Source: Candidatus Hydrogenedentota bacterium (GTDB lineage Bacteria > Hydrogenedentota > Hydrogenedentia > Hydrogenedentales > JAEUWI01). Taken from it: DNA of 64,000 nucleotides. Every line of letters begins with the position of its first letter. Position 1 is the stretch's first letter. A program made the position numbers and the translations under genes. The notes under the pieces are model-generated. The model ran no database searches. It was not told the DNA's origin and worked only from the letters and a program-made list of their open reading frames with translations. The stretch is taken from positions 124,001 to 188,000 of the forward strand of contig JAHBVV010000002.1 in assembly GCA_019637335.1 (NCBI GenBank). Direction: 5' to 3'. Positions 29,307-37,870 of this stretch are shown in pieces.

Positions 29307-29352
29307 TCCAAGGGACCCGCTCCCCACCACCTCCCCCCAAAAAACCACCCCC

Positions 29353-29382
29353 TTGACATTTTCGCGCCCCGCAACGCATCAT
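29353..29382 (+). promoter_or_regulatory. Promoter of the membrane protease gene
   Basis: A consensus TTGACA (29353-29358), 18 bp, then CATCAT (29377-29382; 4 of 6 matches). It lies immediately after the tandem array and 38 bp before the ATG. Confidence 0.6.
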
Positions 29383-29420
29383 TTTTTCAGCAGAAGCAGC
29401 GACAGCGGGGAATCCAGGCC

Positions 29421-31484
29421 ATGTCACAGGACCCAAGGTTAATTGCCGAAGCGCGCGCCTTGCTCGCGTGCATCCAGGTCACCCGCGATCCCGTCGAACA
29501 GAACCGGCTCTGGAACCGCTACTACCGCCTCTCCGACAGCGTCTTCCCCGAGGCCGCGGCCCTGCGCAAGCGCTACCGGAGCCTCCAGGGCGACGCCCGG
29601 CGGCGATTCAAGACCGAATACATGGAACTCGTCCGCCGCCTCTGGCGCGCCATGGACCCTGCCGCCGCCTACGAAGGCCCCCTGACGGAGGAGGAAGTCG
29701 CCGCGTCCCTCCAGAACCCGCGCGCAAAGCGCCCGCCCGACTACACGCCGCGTACAGCCCGCCGCGGTTCAGCGCCCGCGCTTCGATGGGCCGCGCTGCT
29801 CATGCTCCTCGCCGCGCTCGCGGGCGGCGGAATCTGGGCCTGGCAACAGGCGCTCGACCGCGCCGCGCAACCGTCTCCGCCCGTTGCCGCGCAAATACGC
29901 CTGCCCGCCGCGCTGCTCGAAGTGCCCGAAGGCGACCCCGCGCCGCCCATCGCAACGCCCGAGGCGTCCCCCGCCCTCCCGGACGAAATCCCCGAGCCCC
30001 TCGACGAAATCCCCGAAGCCCGCATCGAAGCCGAGGTCAACGCCGACATCCAGCCCGTGTTCACGCCCATGCCCGATGCGCTGCGCGGCCGCGGCGACCG
30101 CCTTTCCAGCCCCGGCGGCGATTTTGAAGATGTATACATCATCGAAGGAAAATCGCAGTATTACGTTCGCCTCCCCGAAACCGGCGGCGTCTCTACGGTC
30201 CGGCACGAGGGCGCATCGCTCCAACTCAGTGACGACGCGGCGGCGCGCGACGAACTCCTGGCCCTGTGGAAGGAAAACCGCGAGGCCATCGCCCGCGCGG
30301 AGGCCCTCCGCGAAGAAGAAAAGCTCGCGCGGATGGCCGCCGCGCACAAGGCCCTCGAGCATCAGCGCGCGGCCCGCAAGCGGGATCAGGAAGCGGCCGC
30401 CTGGCGCGCCCGCGCGGCCGACTGGGCCGCGCTCGCGCCCGGGCAGCGACACACCGCCCGCGTCCGCGCGCACAGCGACTGGCGGGCGATTCAGGGGGAC
30501 GCCGAGCGGCTGCGCGATCTTTACACCAACATCGCCCGCACCTACGAATACATTGGCGTGGCCGACGCCCGCATGGCCGAGTTAAACCAGGCCTACCGGC
30601 GGCTCGCGCGCGATTTCGGTCCGAATATGGACGTGGAGGGCGCGCTGCTCGTCTACGGTTGGGACCGCGAAGACATCCTCAAGCAGCTCGCCGAGTGGGA
30701 GCGCGAGTACTACCGCCTTGAGGCGCGGGTCAACGAGAAATATCCGGAATACGAAGCCCGCGTCAACGAAATCGCCCGGCTCGACGAGGCCCTTCCCGAA
30801 GACATTCGCGCCGCCGAAGAAGCCGGCTCCTGGGATGCCGGGCCCGCCGGGCCGGGAACCAGCGTCGGCACCGGGTTCATCGTCGCGAAAGGCCATATCC
30901 TCACCTGCGCCCATGTCGTCCGGGGCGGGGGGGCCATACGCGTAACCGACACCGGCGGCAACGTCCACGAAGCGCGCATTGTCGCCACCGACGCCGCCAA
31001 CGACTGGTGCCTGCTGGAAGTCTCCAGCATCCAGGGCGATCCCATCCCCATGGCCCCCGGCACGCCCAATGTCGGCGCAACCATCTACTGCCTCGGCTAT
31101 CCCCTCGGCGGCATCCGTGACAACAACGACCCCATCGTCGGCAGCGGCAACATCGCCGCAACCAGCCGCATCGACGGCGACCAGCGCTTTCTCCAGATCA
31201 CCGCGCCCATCAACCCGGGCAACTCCGGCGGCCCCGTACTCGACCAGCAGGGGCGCTGGGTCGGCGTCGTATCGCAAAAACTCAACGACCTCCACAGCCT
31301 TCAGACCTCGCAGTCCGTCGCGCAAGGCCTCAACTACGCCCTGAAATCCTCCCACATCGACCCGCTGATTCGAACTCTCAGCCCCGTCAACCTCGCGCGC
31401 GGCGGCGGAGGCCACGGAACCATATCCCTCGAACAAATCACAAAAACCGCCTCCCCCTCGATCGTAAAAATCGAAGTGCAATAG
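29421..31484 (+). CDS. Membrane-anchored trypsin-like serine protease
   Basis: A 687-residue protein with a cytoplasmic N-terminal helical domain (about 1-118), one membrane helix (120-146), a Pro/Glu-rich linker, a long helical, partly coiled-coil region (about 270-470) and a C-terminal trypsin/HtrA-like domain. The triad is complete: His498 in CAHVV, Asp528 in NDWCLLEV and Ser602 in PGNSGGPV. There is no PDZ domain. The protease is therefore periplasmic with a cytoplasmic sensor or partner region, unlike standard DegP. ATG 29421 was chosen from the promoter position and the change from repeat to coding sequence; the frame itself runs back into the array. Likely roles are regulated proteolysis or envelope quality control. 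Confidence 0.85.
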   Translation: MSQDPRLIAEARALLACIQVTRDPVEQNRLWNRYYRLSDSVFPEAAALRKRYRSLQGDARRRFKTEYMELVRRLWRAMDPAAAYEGPLTEEEVAASLQNPRAKRPPDYTPRTARRGSAPALRWAALLMLLAALAGGGIWAWQQALDRAAQPSPPVAAQIRLPAALLEVPEGDPAPPIATPEASPALPDEIPEPLDEIPEARIEAEVNADIQPVFTPMPDALRGRGDRLSSPGGDFEDVYIIEGKSQYYVRLPETGGVSTVRHEGASLQLSDDAAARDELLALWKENREAIARAEALREEEKLARMAAAHKALEHQRAARKRDQEAAAWRARAADWAALAPGQRHTARVRAHSDWRAIQGDAERLRDLYTNIARTYEYIGVADARMAELNQAYRRLARDFGPNMDVEGALLVYGWDREDILKQLAEWEREYYRLEARVNEKYPEYEARVNEIARLDEALPEDIRAAEEAGSWDAGPAGPGTSVGTGFIVAKGHILTCAHVVRGGGAIRVTDTGGNVHEARIVATDAANDWCLLEVSSIQGDPIPMAPGTPNVGATIYCLGYPLGGIRDNNDPIVGSGNIAATSRIDGDQRFLQITAPINPGNSGGPVLDQQGRWVGVVSQKLNDLHSLQTSQSVAQGLNYALKSSHIDPLIRTLSPVNLARGGGGHGTISLEQITKTASPSIVKIEVQ

Positions 31485-31580
31485 CGGCAGGCGTTTCGCC
31501 ACCCGGAAGCCAAACCAGCACAGGCCCGAACGGAAGCCCCGCCCCTCTAAGCCGACCCCAATCTGACGGCGAACGCCAAC

Positions 31581-31604
31581 GTGGGATAAGCGTCCACGCT
31601 TGTC
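31581..31604 (+). repeat. REP-like hairpin R7 (GTGG foot)
   Basis: GTGG (31581-31584) abuts GATAAGCG/CGCTTGTC with loop TCCA and the T-G wobble at stem position 3. It lies in the 309-bp gap 31485-31793, which otherwise holds only the terminator of the leftward gene. Confidence 0.7.
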
Positions 31605-31733
31605 ATGCAGCCAGCCCAATTCTCCACAGCACCGTACCCCCAACCGATCCCCTGAGACACCGCGCACACGGACTCAGGCATCCCGCCCGCAGCGCCTCAA
31701 GCCGAAACCACCCCAATCACCACCAACCACCCA

Positions 31734-31769
31734 AAACAAAAACCCCCGGCGCAAATCCCGCACCGGGGG
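31734..31769 (-). terminator. Intrinsic terminator of the Gfo/Idh/MocA gene
   Basis: On the minus strand a 7-bp stem CCCCCGG/CCGGGGG (31769-31743) is followed directly by TTTTTGTTTT. It lies 25 bases after the stop codon. Confidence 0.8.
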
Positions 31770-31793
31770 CCTGTTATCGCTCTATCAACCGCC

Positions 31794-33131
31794 TCAGACG
31801 GTCCACGGCGCGCGGTAGTCGCGCGTGAGCCACGCCTTCTCGCCGCCGCGCCACGCGAAGCGCATCCGCTTCGGCTTCCACTTGATCGTCTCGCGGTTAT
31901 AATACGCCTGGTTCATCAGGTGGCAGCAGATCGCCGTGCGCCCGCCCACAATCTCGTTCGTGATCGGCTTTGTCCGCGCCTGCACGCAGTCAATGAAGTC
32001 CTTGATGTGGTTCGTGCTGCGGTACAGCTTCACCTTCGGATCCGACAGGTATTCCTTGTCCACAAACACGATCGCCTGTTCGAGCGACCCGCCATCCTCC
32101 CGGCTCGTGAAGCCCGCAATCTTCTCGCCGCCGCGCCAGAACTCGAAGCGCCCGCGGTTGACCTTCACCTCGCCTTCGGACCCGTGGAAGTGCGCGCCGA
32201 ACCCGCTCTCCACGTGCGTCACCTCGATCCCGTTGCGGTAGCGCATCACCGCGCCATACTGCGCATTCGGATCCTCCGGCGGCGTCACGCGCACCGGCCC
32301 GCTGTCGTCCATGTCCAGGCCCCACTGCGCGATGTCCAGGTGGTGCGCGCCCCAGTCGCACACCATGCCGCCGCCATACTCCTTATACAGCCGCCACATC
32401 GGGAAGTGGTCGTGCAGCCCGCGCGGGCTGAGCACGGAATTGTAAGGGCGCATCGGCCCCGGCCCGATCCAGCGGTCCCAGTCGAGCCCCGGCTCCATCG
32501 GCTCTTCCGGCAGGTCGCACGGGATCCCCGGCGTTCCGAAATTGCAATCCACGTGGCTGATCTTGCCGATCGCGCCATTGCGCACCAGCTCGCACGCCAC
32601 CCGGAACTCTTCCATCGAACGCTGCATCGATCCCGTCTGCAACACCCGGCCGTATTTCTCCACCGCCTCGATGATCGCCACCGATTCGTGGACATTGTGC
32701 GTCAGCGGCTTCTCGCAATACACATCCTTGCCCGACTTCAGCGCCTCGATAACCTGGATCGCGTGCCAGTGATCCGGCGTCGCGATGCACACCGCGTCGA
32801 TATCGTCGCGCGCGATGAGCTCCATGAAATCATTGTACGCCGCGCATTCCGGCGCGCCCGCTTCCGGGTTGCCCGTGTAATATTCGTTAACCCGCGCCTG
32901 CGCGGCCTCGCGGCGCGTCGTGTCCACGTCGCACACCGCCAACGTGCGGCACGCGGGATGGCGCAGGAAATTCTCCATGAGATGCTTGTTCTGCTTGCCC
33001 ATCCCGATGAAGCCCAGGCCGATGCGCGCGTTTGGCTTTACCTCGGCGGCCCGAATACTGGAAGGGAGGATGAAGGGCGCCGCCGAAAGGGCGGTCGCGG
33101 CCTTCAAAAAGGTTCTGCGGCTGGTCTTCAT
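31794..33131 (-). CDS. Tat-exported Gfo/Idh/MocA family oxidoreductase
   Basis: A 445-residue NAD(P)-dependent sugar oxidoreductase. The N terminus is a twin-arginine signal (KTSRRTFLKAATALSAAPFI), so it is exported folded with its cofactor. The Rossmann domain opens with GLGFIGMGKQNKHL (about 37-50) and has ATPDHWH and the family signature CEKPLTHNV (about 150), whose Lys is catalytic. The C-terminal part carries CDWGAHHLDIAQWGLDM, typical of the large Tat-type groups in Planctomycetes and Hydrogenedentes. The ATG has AAGGAAA upstream. Substrates in the family range from inositol to glycosides; this one cannot be assigned. A clear terminator follows, so the gene is probably monocistronic or the last of its unit. 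Confidence 0.93.
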   Translation of the reverse strand: MKTSRRTFLKAATALSAAPFILPSSIRAAEVKPNARIGLGFIGMGKQNKHLMENFLRHPACRTLAVCDVDTTRREAAQARVNEYYTGNPEAGAPECAAYNDFMELIARDDIDAVCIATPDHWHAIQVIEALKSGKDVYCEKPLTHNVHESVAIIEAVEKYGRVLQTGSMQRSMEEFRVACELVRNGAIGKISHVDCNFGTPGIPCDLPEEPMEPGLDWDRWIGPGPMRPYNSVLSPRGLHDHFPMWRLYKEYGGGMVCDWGAHHLDIAQWGLDMDDSGPVRVTPPEDPNAQYGAVMRYRNGIEVTHVESGFGAHFHGSEGEVKVNRGRFEFWRGGEKIAGFTSREDGGSLEQAIVFVDKEYLSDPKVKLYRSTNHIKDFIDCVQARTKPITNEIVGGRTAICCHLMNQAYYNRETIKWKPKRMRFAWRGGEKAWLTRDYRAPWTV

Positions 33132-33344
33132 GTGCGTTTCCTTGTTGGCGCGGGGAGCGCGCGGGCCCCGATCGGGGCATGCCGCCGGGATCGCTATCCG
33201 TGGCATATGCGGTGGATGGCCTTCCCGGTGATCGCGGCGCGATACGCCTCCCCAGTTGCGTGTCGTGTTGCATCGCCCCGCATTTAAGCAGACCCGTCCC
33301 GGCGAGTCAAACCGGCGCGAACGGGCCACCGGGACCGCGGATCG

Positions 33345-34220
33345 TCACTCCGCCGCGACCTCCGCCAGATAGGCCTTCAGTGCCTCGCGCCAAGGCGGCA
33401 TGATGTCCAGCCCCTGCGCGCGGGCGTGCGCATTGTCCAGCACCGAATACGCCGGGCGGCGCACGGGCGACTGAAACTCGGCGGACGTCGTGGGAACCAG
33501 GTTCGTCTCCGTCCCCGTTTCCTCAAAGATGGCCCGTGCAAAATCAAACCAGGAGCACGATCCCTGGCACGTCGCGTGGTACGTTCCGGGCGCGCCCCGT
33601 TCCGCCAGCAGCCGCATCTGCCGAGCCAGCGCCAGCGTATAGGTCGGCGTCGTGATCTCGTCCGTGACCACCTTGACCTCCGGCCGCGTGGACGACAGGT
33701 GCAGCATCGTGCCGATGAAATTGCGGCCCCCCTTCGCCCGGCACGCCGACTTACCATAGATCGCCGCCGTCCGCACGACCAGGTGGTCGTCCAGCACCGA
33801 CGCGATCAGGTGCTCGCCCGCAAGCTTGCTCGCCGCATACACGCTCAGCGGGCGCGGGCAGTCCTCCTCCACAAAGGGGCGCGCGCCGCCATCGCCAAAA
33901 ACGTAATCCGTGCTCACATGCACCAGCCGCGCGCCCGCCGCCGCGCACGCAACCGCCACGTTGCGCGCGCCCGCCGCGTTCACCGCGAACGCCAGGCCCG
34001 GCTCCTGTTCGCACTGGGGAACATTGTGCGCCGCGGCGCAATTGAACACCACATCCGGCTTGACGGCCTCCACGATCAGCGCGCGCGTCGCCGCCGCGTC
34101 CGTAATGTCGAGGTGGTGGAAGTCCCCATCGAGATCCGCGCGGTGCAGCGTAACATCCGAAAAAACCCCGCACAGATCCTGGCCAAGCTGGCCTTCGGCG
34201 CCAAGTACAAGAACATTCAC
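33345..34220 (-). CDS. rfbD: RmlD-type dTDP-4-dehydrorhamnose reductase
   Basis: A 291-residue short-chain reductase of the RmlD/extended-SDR group, which makes dTDP-L-rhamnose from the 4-keto sugar with NADPH. It has the nucleotide motif GAEGQLGQDL (7-16), NCAAAHNVPQCEQEP (about 60), VSTDYVFGDG with the catalytic Ser/Thr, and the VYAASK Tyr-Lys pair (about 128-133). The start is GTG with AAGGAAA upstream, the same ribosome-binding sequence as the neighbouring oxidoreductase gene. rmlA, rmlB and rmlC are absent from the window, so the pathway must be completed elsewhere or the enzyme may reduce another 4-keto sugar. The gene name is therefore tentative. Confidence 0.82.
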   Translation of the reverse strand: MNVLVLGAEGQLGQDLCGVFSDVTLHRADLDGDFHHLDITDAAATRALIVEAVKPDVVFNCAAAHNVPQCEQEPGLAFAVNAAGARNVAVACAAAGARLVHVSTDYVFGDGGARPFVEEDCPRPLSVYAASKLAGEHLIASVLDDHLVVRTAAIYGKSACRAKGGRNFIGTMLHLSSTRPEVKVVTDEITTPTYTLALARQMRLLAERGAPGTYHATCQGSCSWFDFARAIFEETGTETNLVPTTSAEFQSPVRRPAYSVLDNAHARAQGLDIMPPWREALKAYLAEVAAE

Positions 34221-34439
34221 GCTACGCGTTTCCTTGCCCGTCGGGCGTCGGCGCCGGGAATACGGCGCGGATCAGGTAGTGGGGGGGAGCCTTCCAACTG
34301 CTGCCGCGAGTATGCCACAGCCTCTCAAGGACCGGCAACCACAACCCACGCAATCCCAGGGGAACCGTCCGAGCATCGGCATCAGAGGCGCACCGTTCCA
34401 CCATGCGCCGAGCCACCCTCCACGAATACAGGCAAGATT

Positions 34440-35090
34440 CTTCTGCGTTCTATGCGCTCTTTGCGGTTCCACAATCACCCCAATCCTTCAACGACCGCCA
34501 ACGTGGCTTAGCCTTCCAGGCTGAGACAGCGCAAGCGGCGCCATCGAAGGGCCCATCAACGCCACGAACGCACCCTCGGAATCCCACGACAAATCAATCA
34601 TTCCTTCATTCGTGTCCATTCGCGACTGGAACCCATCGAATCCCGTCTCAATCCGTGCAATCAGTGTAATCCGTGGTCAAAATTCCAGATCTCGGACAAA
34701 GGCCGCGCGGAATTCATTCGTCGTTCAAACAAGTCTTTTGTGTTCTCTGTGCTCTTTGTGGCTCCCGATCCAATCCCCCCGCGCATCAACCCCGCACCCC
34801 GACTCGGATCAATTCCATATACCTTGGCATGGCCCCCCTTCAAAACCTTCTTCTCTTCGTGGCCTTCGTGCCCTTCGTGGTGATGATTTCTTTGGTCGCG
34901 GCCAGAGGCCGGTCTAAGAAAACCGTGCCACGCACCGTCAACGCCGCCAACGCACCCTCGGAATCCCACCACGAACCCATCCTTTCTTCATTCGTGTCCA
35001 TTCGCGTTCATTCGCGGTTCAACAAATCTCTTATGTTCCCTCTGCTCCCAGTGGCCCCCGATCCGATCCCCCGCGCGCCGCGCGCGTTGA
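34440..35090 (+). repeat. Second cluster of triad repeats (classes A-E)
   Basis: Same families and orientation as at 20281-21480. Class E (TCTGCGTTC, TATGCGCTC, TTTGCGGTTC) is at about 34441. Class A is at about 34608 and 34988. Class C is at about 34648, class B at about 34736 and 35026, and class D at about 34855. Class B is followed for some 50 bp by the same downstream sequence as at 21275 (GATCCAATCCCCC, then ATCAACCCCGCACCCCGACT). The 950-bp gap 34221-35170 shows no convincing gene; the rest is filler between these units and hairpin R9. Confidence 0.75.
34503..34525 (+). repeat. REP-like hairpin R9 (GTGG foot)
   Basis: GTGG (34503-34506) abuts CTTAGCCT/AGGCTGAG with loop TCC. It differs from R8 by a wobble at stem position 3 and shares its flanks. 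Confidence 0.75.
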
Positions 35091-35114
35091 CCCCACGCCC
35101 CGCCGTGCTATACT
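35087..35114 (+). promoter_or_regulatory. Promoter of the GT4/flippase operon
   Basis: TTGACC (35087-35092), 16 bp, then TATACT (35109-35114). Predicted start near 35121, leaving a 50-nt leader before GTG 35171. The -35 box lies within the decayed downstream part of a class B repeat. Confidence 0.65.
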
Positions 35115-35170
35115 TCCGCCAGTTCCAACCCCATTACCCCCACAACCCATGAGCGGAAGGTCCCCGCGTC

Positions 35171-36322
35171 GTGTCCCTCTCCATTGCCGCGGATTTAAGC
35201 TGCCTCGCCTCGCGCCCCATGACCGGCGTCGGCTACTACACCCGCCATCTCTTCGAGTCTCTGCTGCGCGATCAGCCCGGCGTCGACCTGCGCGTCCTGG
35301 TCTCCGCCGCGAGGCCCCTCCCGCCGGACCTCGCCGCCTGGCGCCAACGCGCGGCCCGCTACCGCGCCCTGCGCTTCCCAACGCGCTGGAAAAACGCCCT
35401 CTGGACAGGACCCGAATGGCCCCCGATGTCCGCGTTGCTCGGCCATACCGATATCGTGCACGGCGCCTTCCACCTCCTGCCGCCGTCGCGTTCCGCCATG
35501 CGCGTAGTAACCGTCTTCGACCTGGCCGGGATGCGGCGCGAGAACGTGCACGAGGACGCCGCACTCGCCCTGCACCGCCGCCTCCTCGAACACGCCGCGC
35601 CCCGCGCCGGCGCGATCATCGCTATCTCCCACAGCGGCCGCGCGGACGTCATCGAACTGCTCGGCGCGGATCCCGATCGCGTTCACGTCGTTCCCGGCGG
35701 GGTCGATCTCGCCGAGTTCGACGCGCCGCTGGACGAGGCGATGCTGGCCGCCCTCAAGGCGCGCCTCGGCATCGATCGCCCCTACCTCATCCACCTGGGG
35801 ACGCTGGAGCCCCGAAAGAACCTCCCCCGCCTGATCCAGGCCTATGCCCGCCTGCGCGAGCGCCATCCCGATATGCCGCAACTCGTGCTCGCCGGCGGCA
35901 AGGGTTGGATGTACGGCCCCATATTCGCCGCGATCGAAGCCAACAAACTCGCGGGCGCCGTAATTTGGACGGACTACCTCCCGCGCGCGGAAGCCGTCAC
36001 GCTCCTCCGCGGCGCGCTCGGCTGCGCCTATCCATCGCTCTACGAGGGCTTCGGCCTGCCCGCCCTGGAAGCCATGGCCGCGCGCGTTCCCGTCCTCGCC
36101 TCGGACGTATCCTCGCTGCCCGAGGTGGTGGGGGAGACCGGCATCCTCGTGGACCCCGTCTCGGAGGAACGCCTCGTGGATGGGCTGGAGCGGCTCGTAT
36201 TCGACGAAACCGGCCGCGCCGCCCGCATCGCCGCGGCGCGCGCCCGCGCGGAAACCATGACCTGGACCCACAGCGCGCAGGCCCTCCTGGCGGCCTACCG
36301 CGCCGTGCTGGATCGCCCATGA
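35171..36322 (+). CDS. Family 4 glycosyltransferase
   Basis: A 383-residue GT-B-fold glycosyltransferase of family GT4, using nucleotide-sugar donors at the cytoplasmic face. The N-terminal acceptor domain has MTGVGYYTRHLFE (about 17-29). The C-terminal donor domain shows LIHLGTLEPRKNLPRLI (about 205), SLYEGFGLPALEAMA with the retaining-enzyme E-x7-E motif (about 290-304), and PEVVGETGILVDP. No signal peptide. Start GTG 35171 has GGAAGG upstream. Its stop overlaps the ATG of the flippase gene (ATGA), so the two are one operon, consistent with building and exporting a lipid-linked glycan. Donor and acceptor sugars unknown. Confidence 0.92.
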   Translation: MSLSIAADLSCLASRPMTGVGYYTRHLFESLLRDQPGVDLRVLVSAARPLPPDLAAWRQRAARYRALRFPTRWKNALWTGPEWPPMSALLGHTDIVHGAFHLLPPSRSAMRVVTVFDLAGMRRENVHEDAALALHRRLLEHAAPRAGAIIAISHSGRADVIELLGADPDRVHVVPGGVDLAEFDAPLDEAMLAALKARLGIDRPYLIHLGTLEPRKNLPRLIQAYARLRERHPDMPQLVLAGGKGWMYGPIFAAIEANKLAGAVIWTDYLPRAEAVTLLRGALGCAYPSLYEGFGLPALEAMAARVPVLASDVSSLPEVVGETGILVDPVSEERLVDGLERLVFDETGRAARIAAARARAETMTWTHSAQALLAAYRAVLDRP

Positions 36323-37839
36323 GCCGCACGGAGTCCAGCGAAGGACGCCTCGCCCGCGAAACCGCACGCGTCGGCGTCAATGTCGGCATCCTGTTCGCCG
36401 CCCGAATCATCGGCATGGCCATGGCCCTCGTCCAAAGCGGGATCGTCTTTCGCGCGCTCTCCCTCGAGGGGCAGGGAGAGTTCGGAGCCGCCCTCGGCTT
36501 CGCCTCCGCCTTCACCGTCCCCGCCACCTTCGGAATCCAGCGCCTGCTCGTCCGCGATATCGCGCGAAACCGCGCCATCGCCTGGGACTACGTCTGGACC
36601 GGCGTCGTGGCCACCGGCGGCCTGTCCGCCGCATGCCTCGCCGCGATCTGGCTCCTGCGGATGGGCTCCAGCCTCCAGTCCGCCGCCTTCTGGGCCGGCC
36701 TCTGGGTCGTGTTTTTCTGGGCCGTGCAGCAGCCCTTCGAATCGCTGCTCATGGCCTACGAGCGCCTCGGACGTATCGCCGCCATGAACGTCGTCGTGGG
36801 CGCGCTCAAACTCCTCGCCGTCTACCTCCTGCTCGACTTCCCCGATACCGCAACCGGCGGCGTCGGCGATCCCGTCCATACCGCCACCGCCGCCCGCGCC
36901 CATGCCGTCATCGCGCTCGCCCACGGCGCCGGGCTCCTGATCTGCATCGCCCTGGCCATCCAGACCGGCGGCTGGCAGCGCCCGCACCTCCGGCCCCGCG
37001 CCGCCCTGGCCCAGATCCGCGCTTCCATGCCATTCGCCGCTGCCATGCTCTTCAGCTGGGTCTACTTCAAGTCCGACATCGTCCTGCTCGAGTGGTTTCG
37101 CGGTGCGCGGGAAGCCGGCATCTACGCCCCGCCCCAGCGCCTCATGGAGCCCCTGCTTATGGTCGCGTCCCTCTGGGGAACCGCCGTATTCCCCGCGCTC
37201 TGCCGCCTGTCGCACACCGACGAGGCGCACTATGACCACCTCAAGGCCACCTCCCTCCGGCTCGCGCTGCTGCTGGCCTGCCCCATCGGAATGGGCGTGG
37301 CCGTCCTCGCCCATCCCATCATGCTCCTCCTGACGGGCGACGAGGCGAACGCCGCCGAATCCGCGCGGGTCCTGCAGCTACTTACCCTCGTCGTGCCGCT
37401 CTTCTACTTCAACGGCATCGGCCAGGAATTGCTCTACGCCGCCGGGCGAAACGCCTACACCGTCGCGAGCCTCGCTGCCGCCGCGGCCGTCAGCCTTGCC
37501 CTGAATCTCGTCGCCATCCCGCGCTACGGCCTCCTGGGGCTCGTCGCCGTCGCGATCGCCGCGAACTTCACCGTCAGCGCCTGCTACTGGTACGGCATGC
37601 GCCGCGACCTGGCCCGGGCGCGCCTCGCCGGCCTCATTCTTCGCTCGCTCTTCGCCTGCGCCATGATGGGGGCCGTGGCCTGGTGGCTCGCCGCCTGGAG
37701 CCTCCTGCTCGCGGTCACCGGTGGAGCCGCGGTCTACTTCGCCCTGCACGCCGTTCTCGGCACGCTCGACGCGGACGAACGCGCCATGTTCCGGCACGCC
37801 GTCGAGGCGCTCGCGCAGCGTTTCCAGCGCCGCCGGTAA
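36319..37839 (+). CDS. Oligosaccharide flippase (MOP/Wzx-like)
   Basis: A 506-residue integral membrane protein with about 12-14 helices, of the MOP superfamily that flips polyprenyl-linked oligosaccharides across the inner membrane. It starts with the usual N-terminal amphipathic segment and GILFAARIIGMAMALVQSG, contains FFWAVQQPFESLLMAYERLG (about 130-150) and a central loop with FKSDIVLLEWFRGAREAGIY (read as two pieces, about 253-272), a region conserved in Wzx proteins. The ATG overlaps the GT4 stop by four bases. A second flippase of the same class lies at 56948-58507 in the main polysaccharide operon, so two separate export routes are likely. Confidence 0.88.
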   Translation: MSRTESSEGRLARETARVGVNVGILFAARIIGMAMALVQSGIVFRALSLEGQGEFGAALGFASAFTVPATFGIQRLLVRDIARNRAIAWDYVWTGVVATGGLSAACLAAIWLLRMGSSLQSAAFWAGLWVVFFWAVQQPFESLLMAYERLGRIAAMNVVVGALKLLAVYLLLDFPDTATGGVGDPVHTATAARAHAVIALAHGAGLLICIALAIQTGGWQRPHLRPRAALAQIRASMPFAAAMLFSWVYFKSDIVLLEWFRGAREAGIYAPPQRLMEPLLMVASLWGTAVFPALCRLSHTDEAHYDHLKATSLRLALLLACPIGMGVAVLAHPIMLLLTGDEANAAESARVLQLLTLVVPLFYFNGIGQELLYAAGRNAYTVASLAAAAAVSLALNLVAIPRYGLLGLVAVAIAANFTVSACYWYGMRRDLARARLAGLILRSLFACAMMGAVAWWLAAWSLLLAVTGGAAVYFALHAVLGTLDADERAMFRHAVEALAQRFQRRR

Positions 37840-37870
37840 GCACAGCCCGGACCGGACGAGTTCGGCGGCC

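Noticed and set aside
28861-29310. CRISPR array
   Set aside because: Repeats are direct and evenly spaced, but the whole 90-bp unit is conserved, with no variable spacers; no cas genes are present.
28811-29374. 187-residue Gly/Trp-rich minus-strand protein and related 140-216-residue plus-strand proteins
   Set aside because: Apparent protein repeats of 30 residues are just the 90-bp DNA unit read in open frames; all frames are open because the unit lacks stops.
35149-36318. N-terminal 390-residue extension of the flippase
   Set aside because: The frame is open through the GT4 gene but is Arg/Pro-rich nonsense; the flippase starts at ATG 36319 with the usual ATGA overlap.
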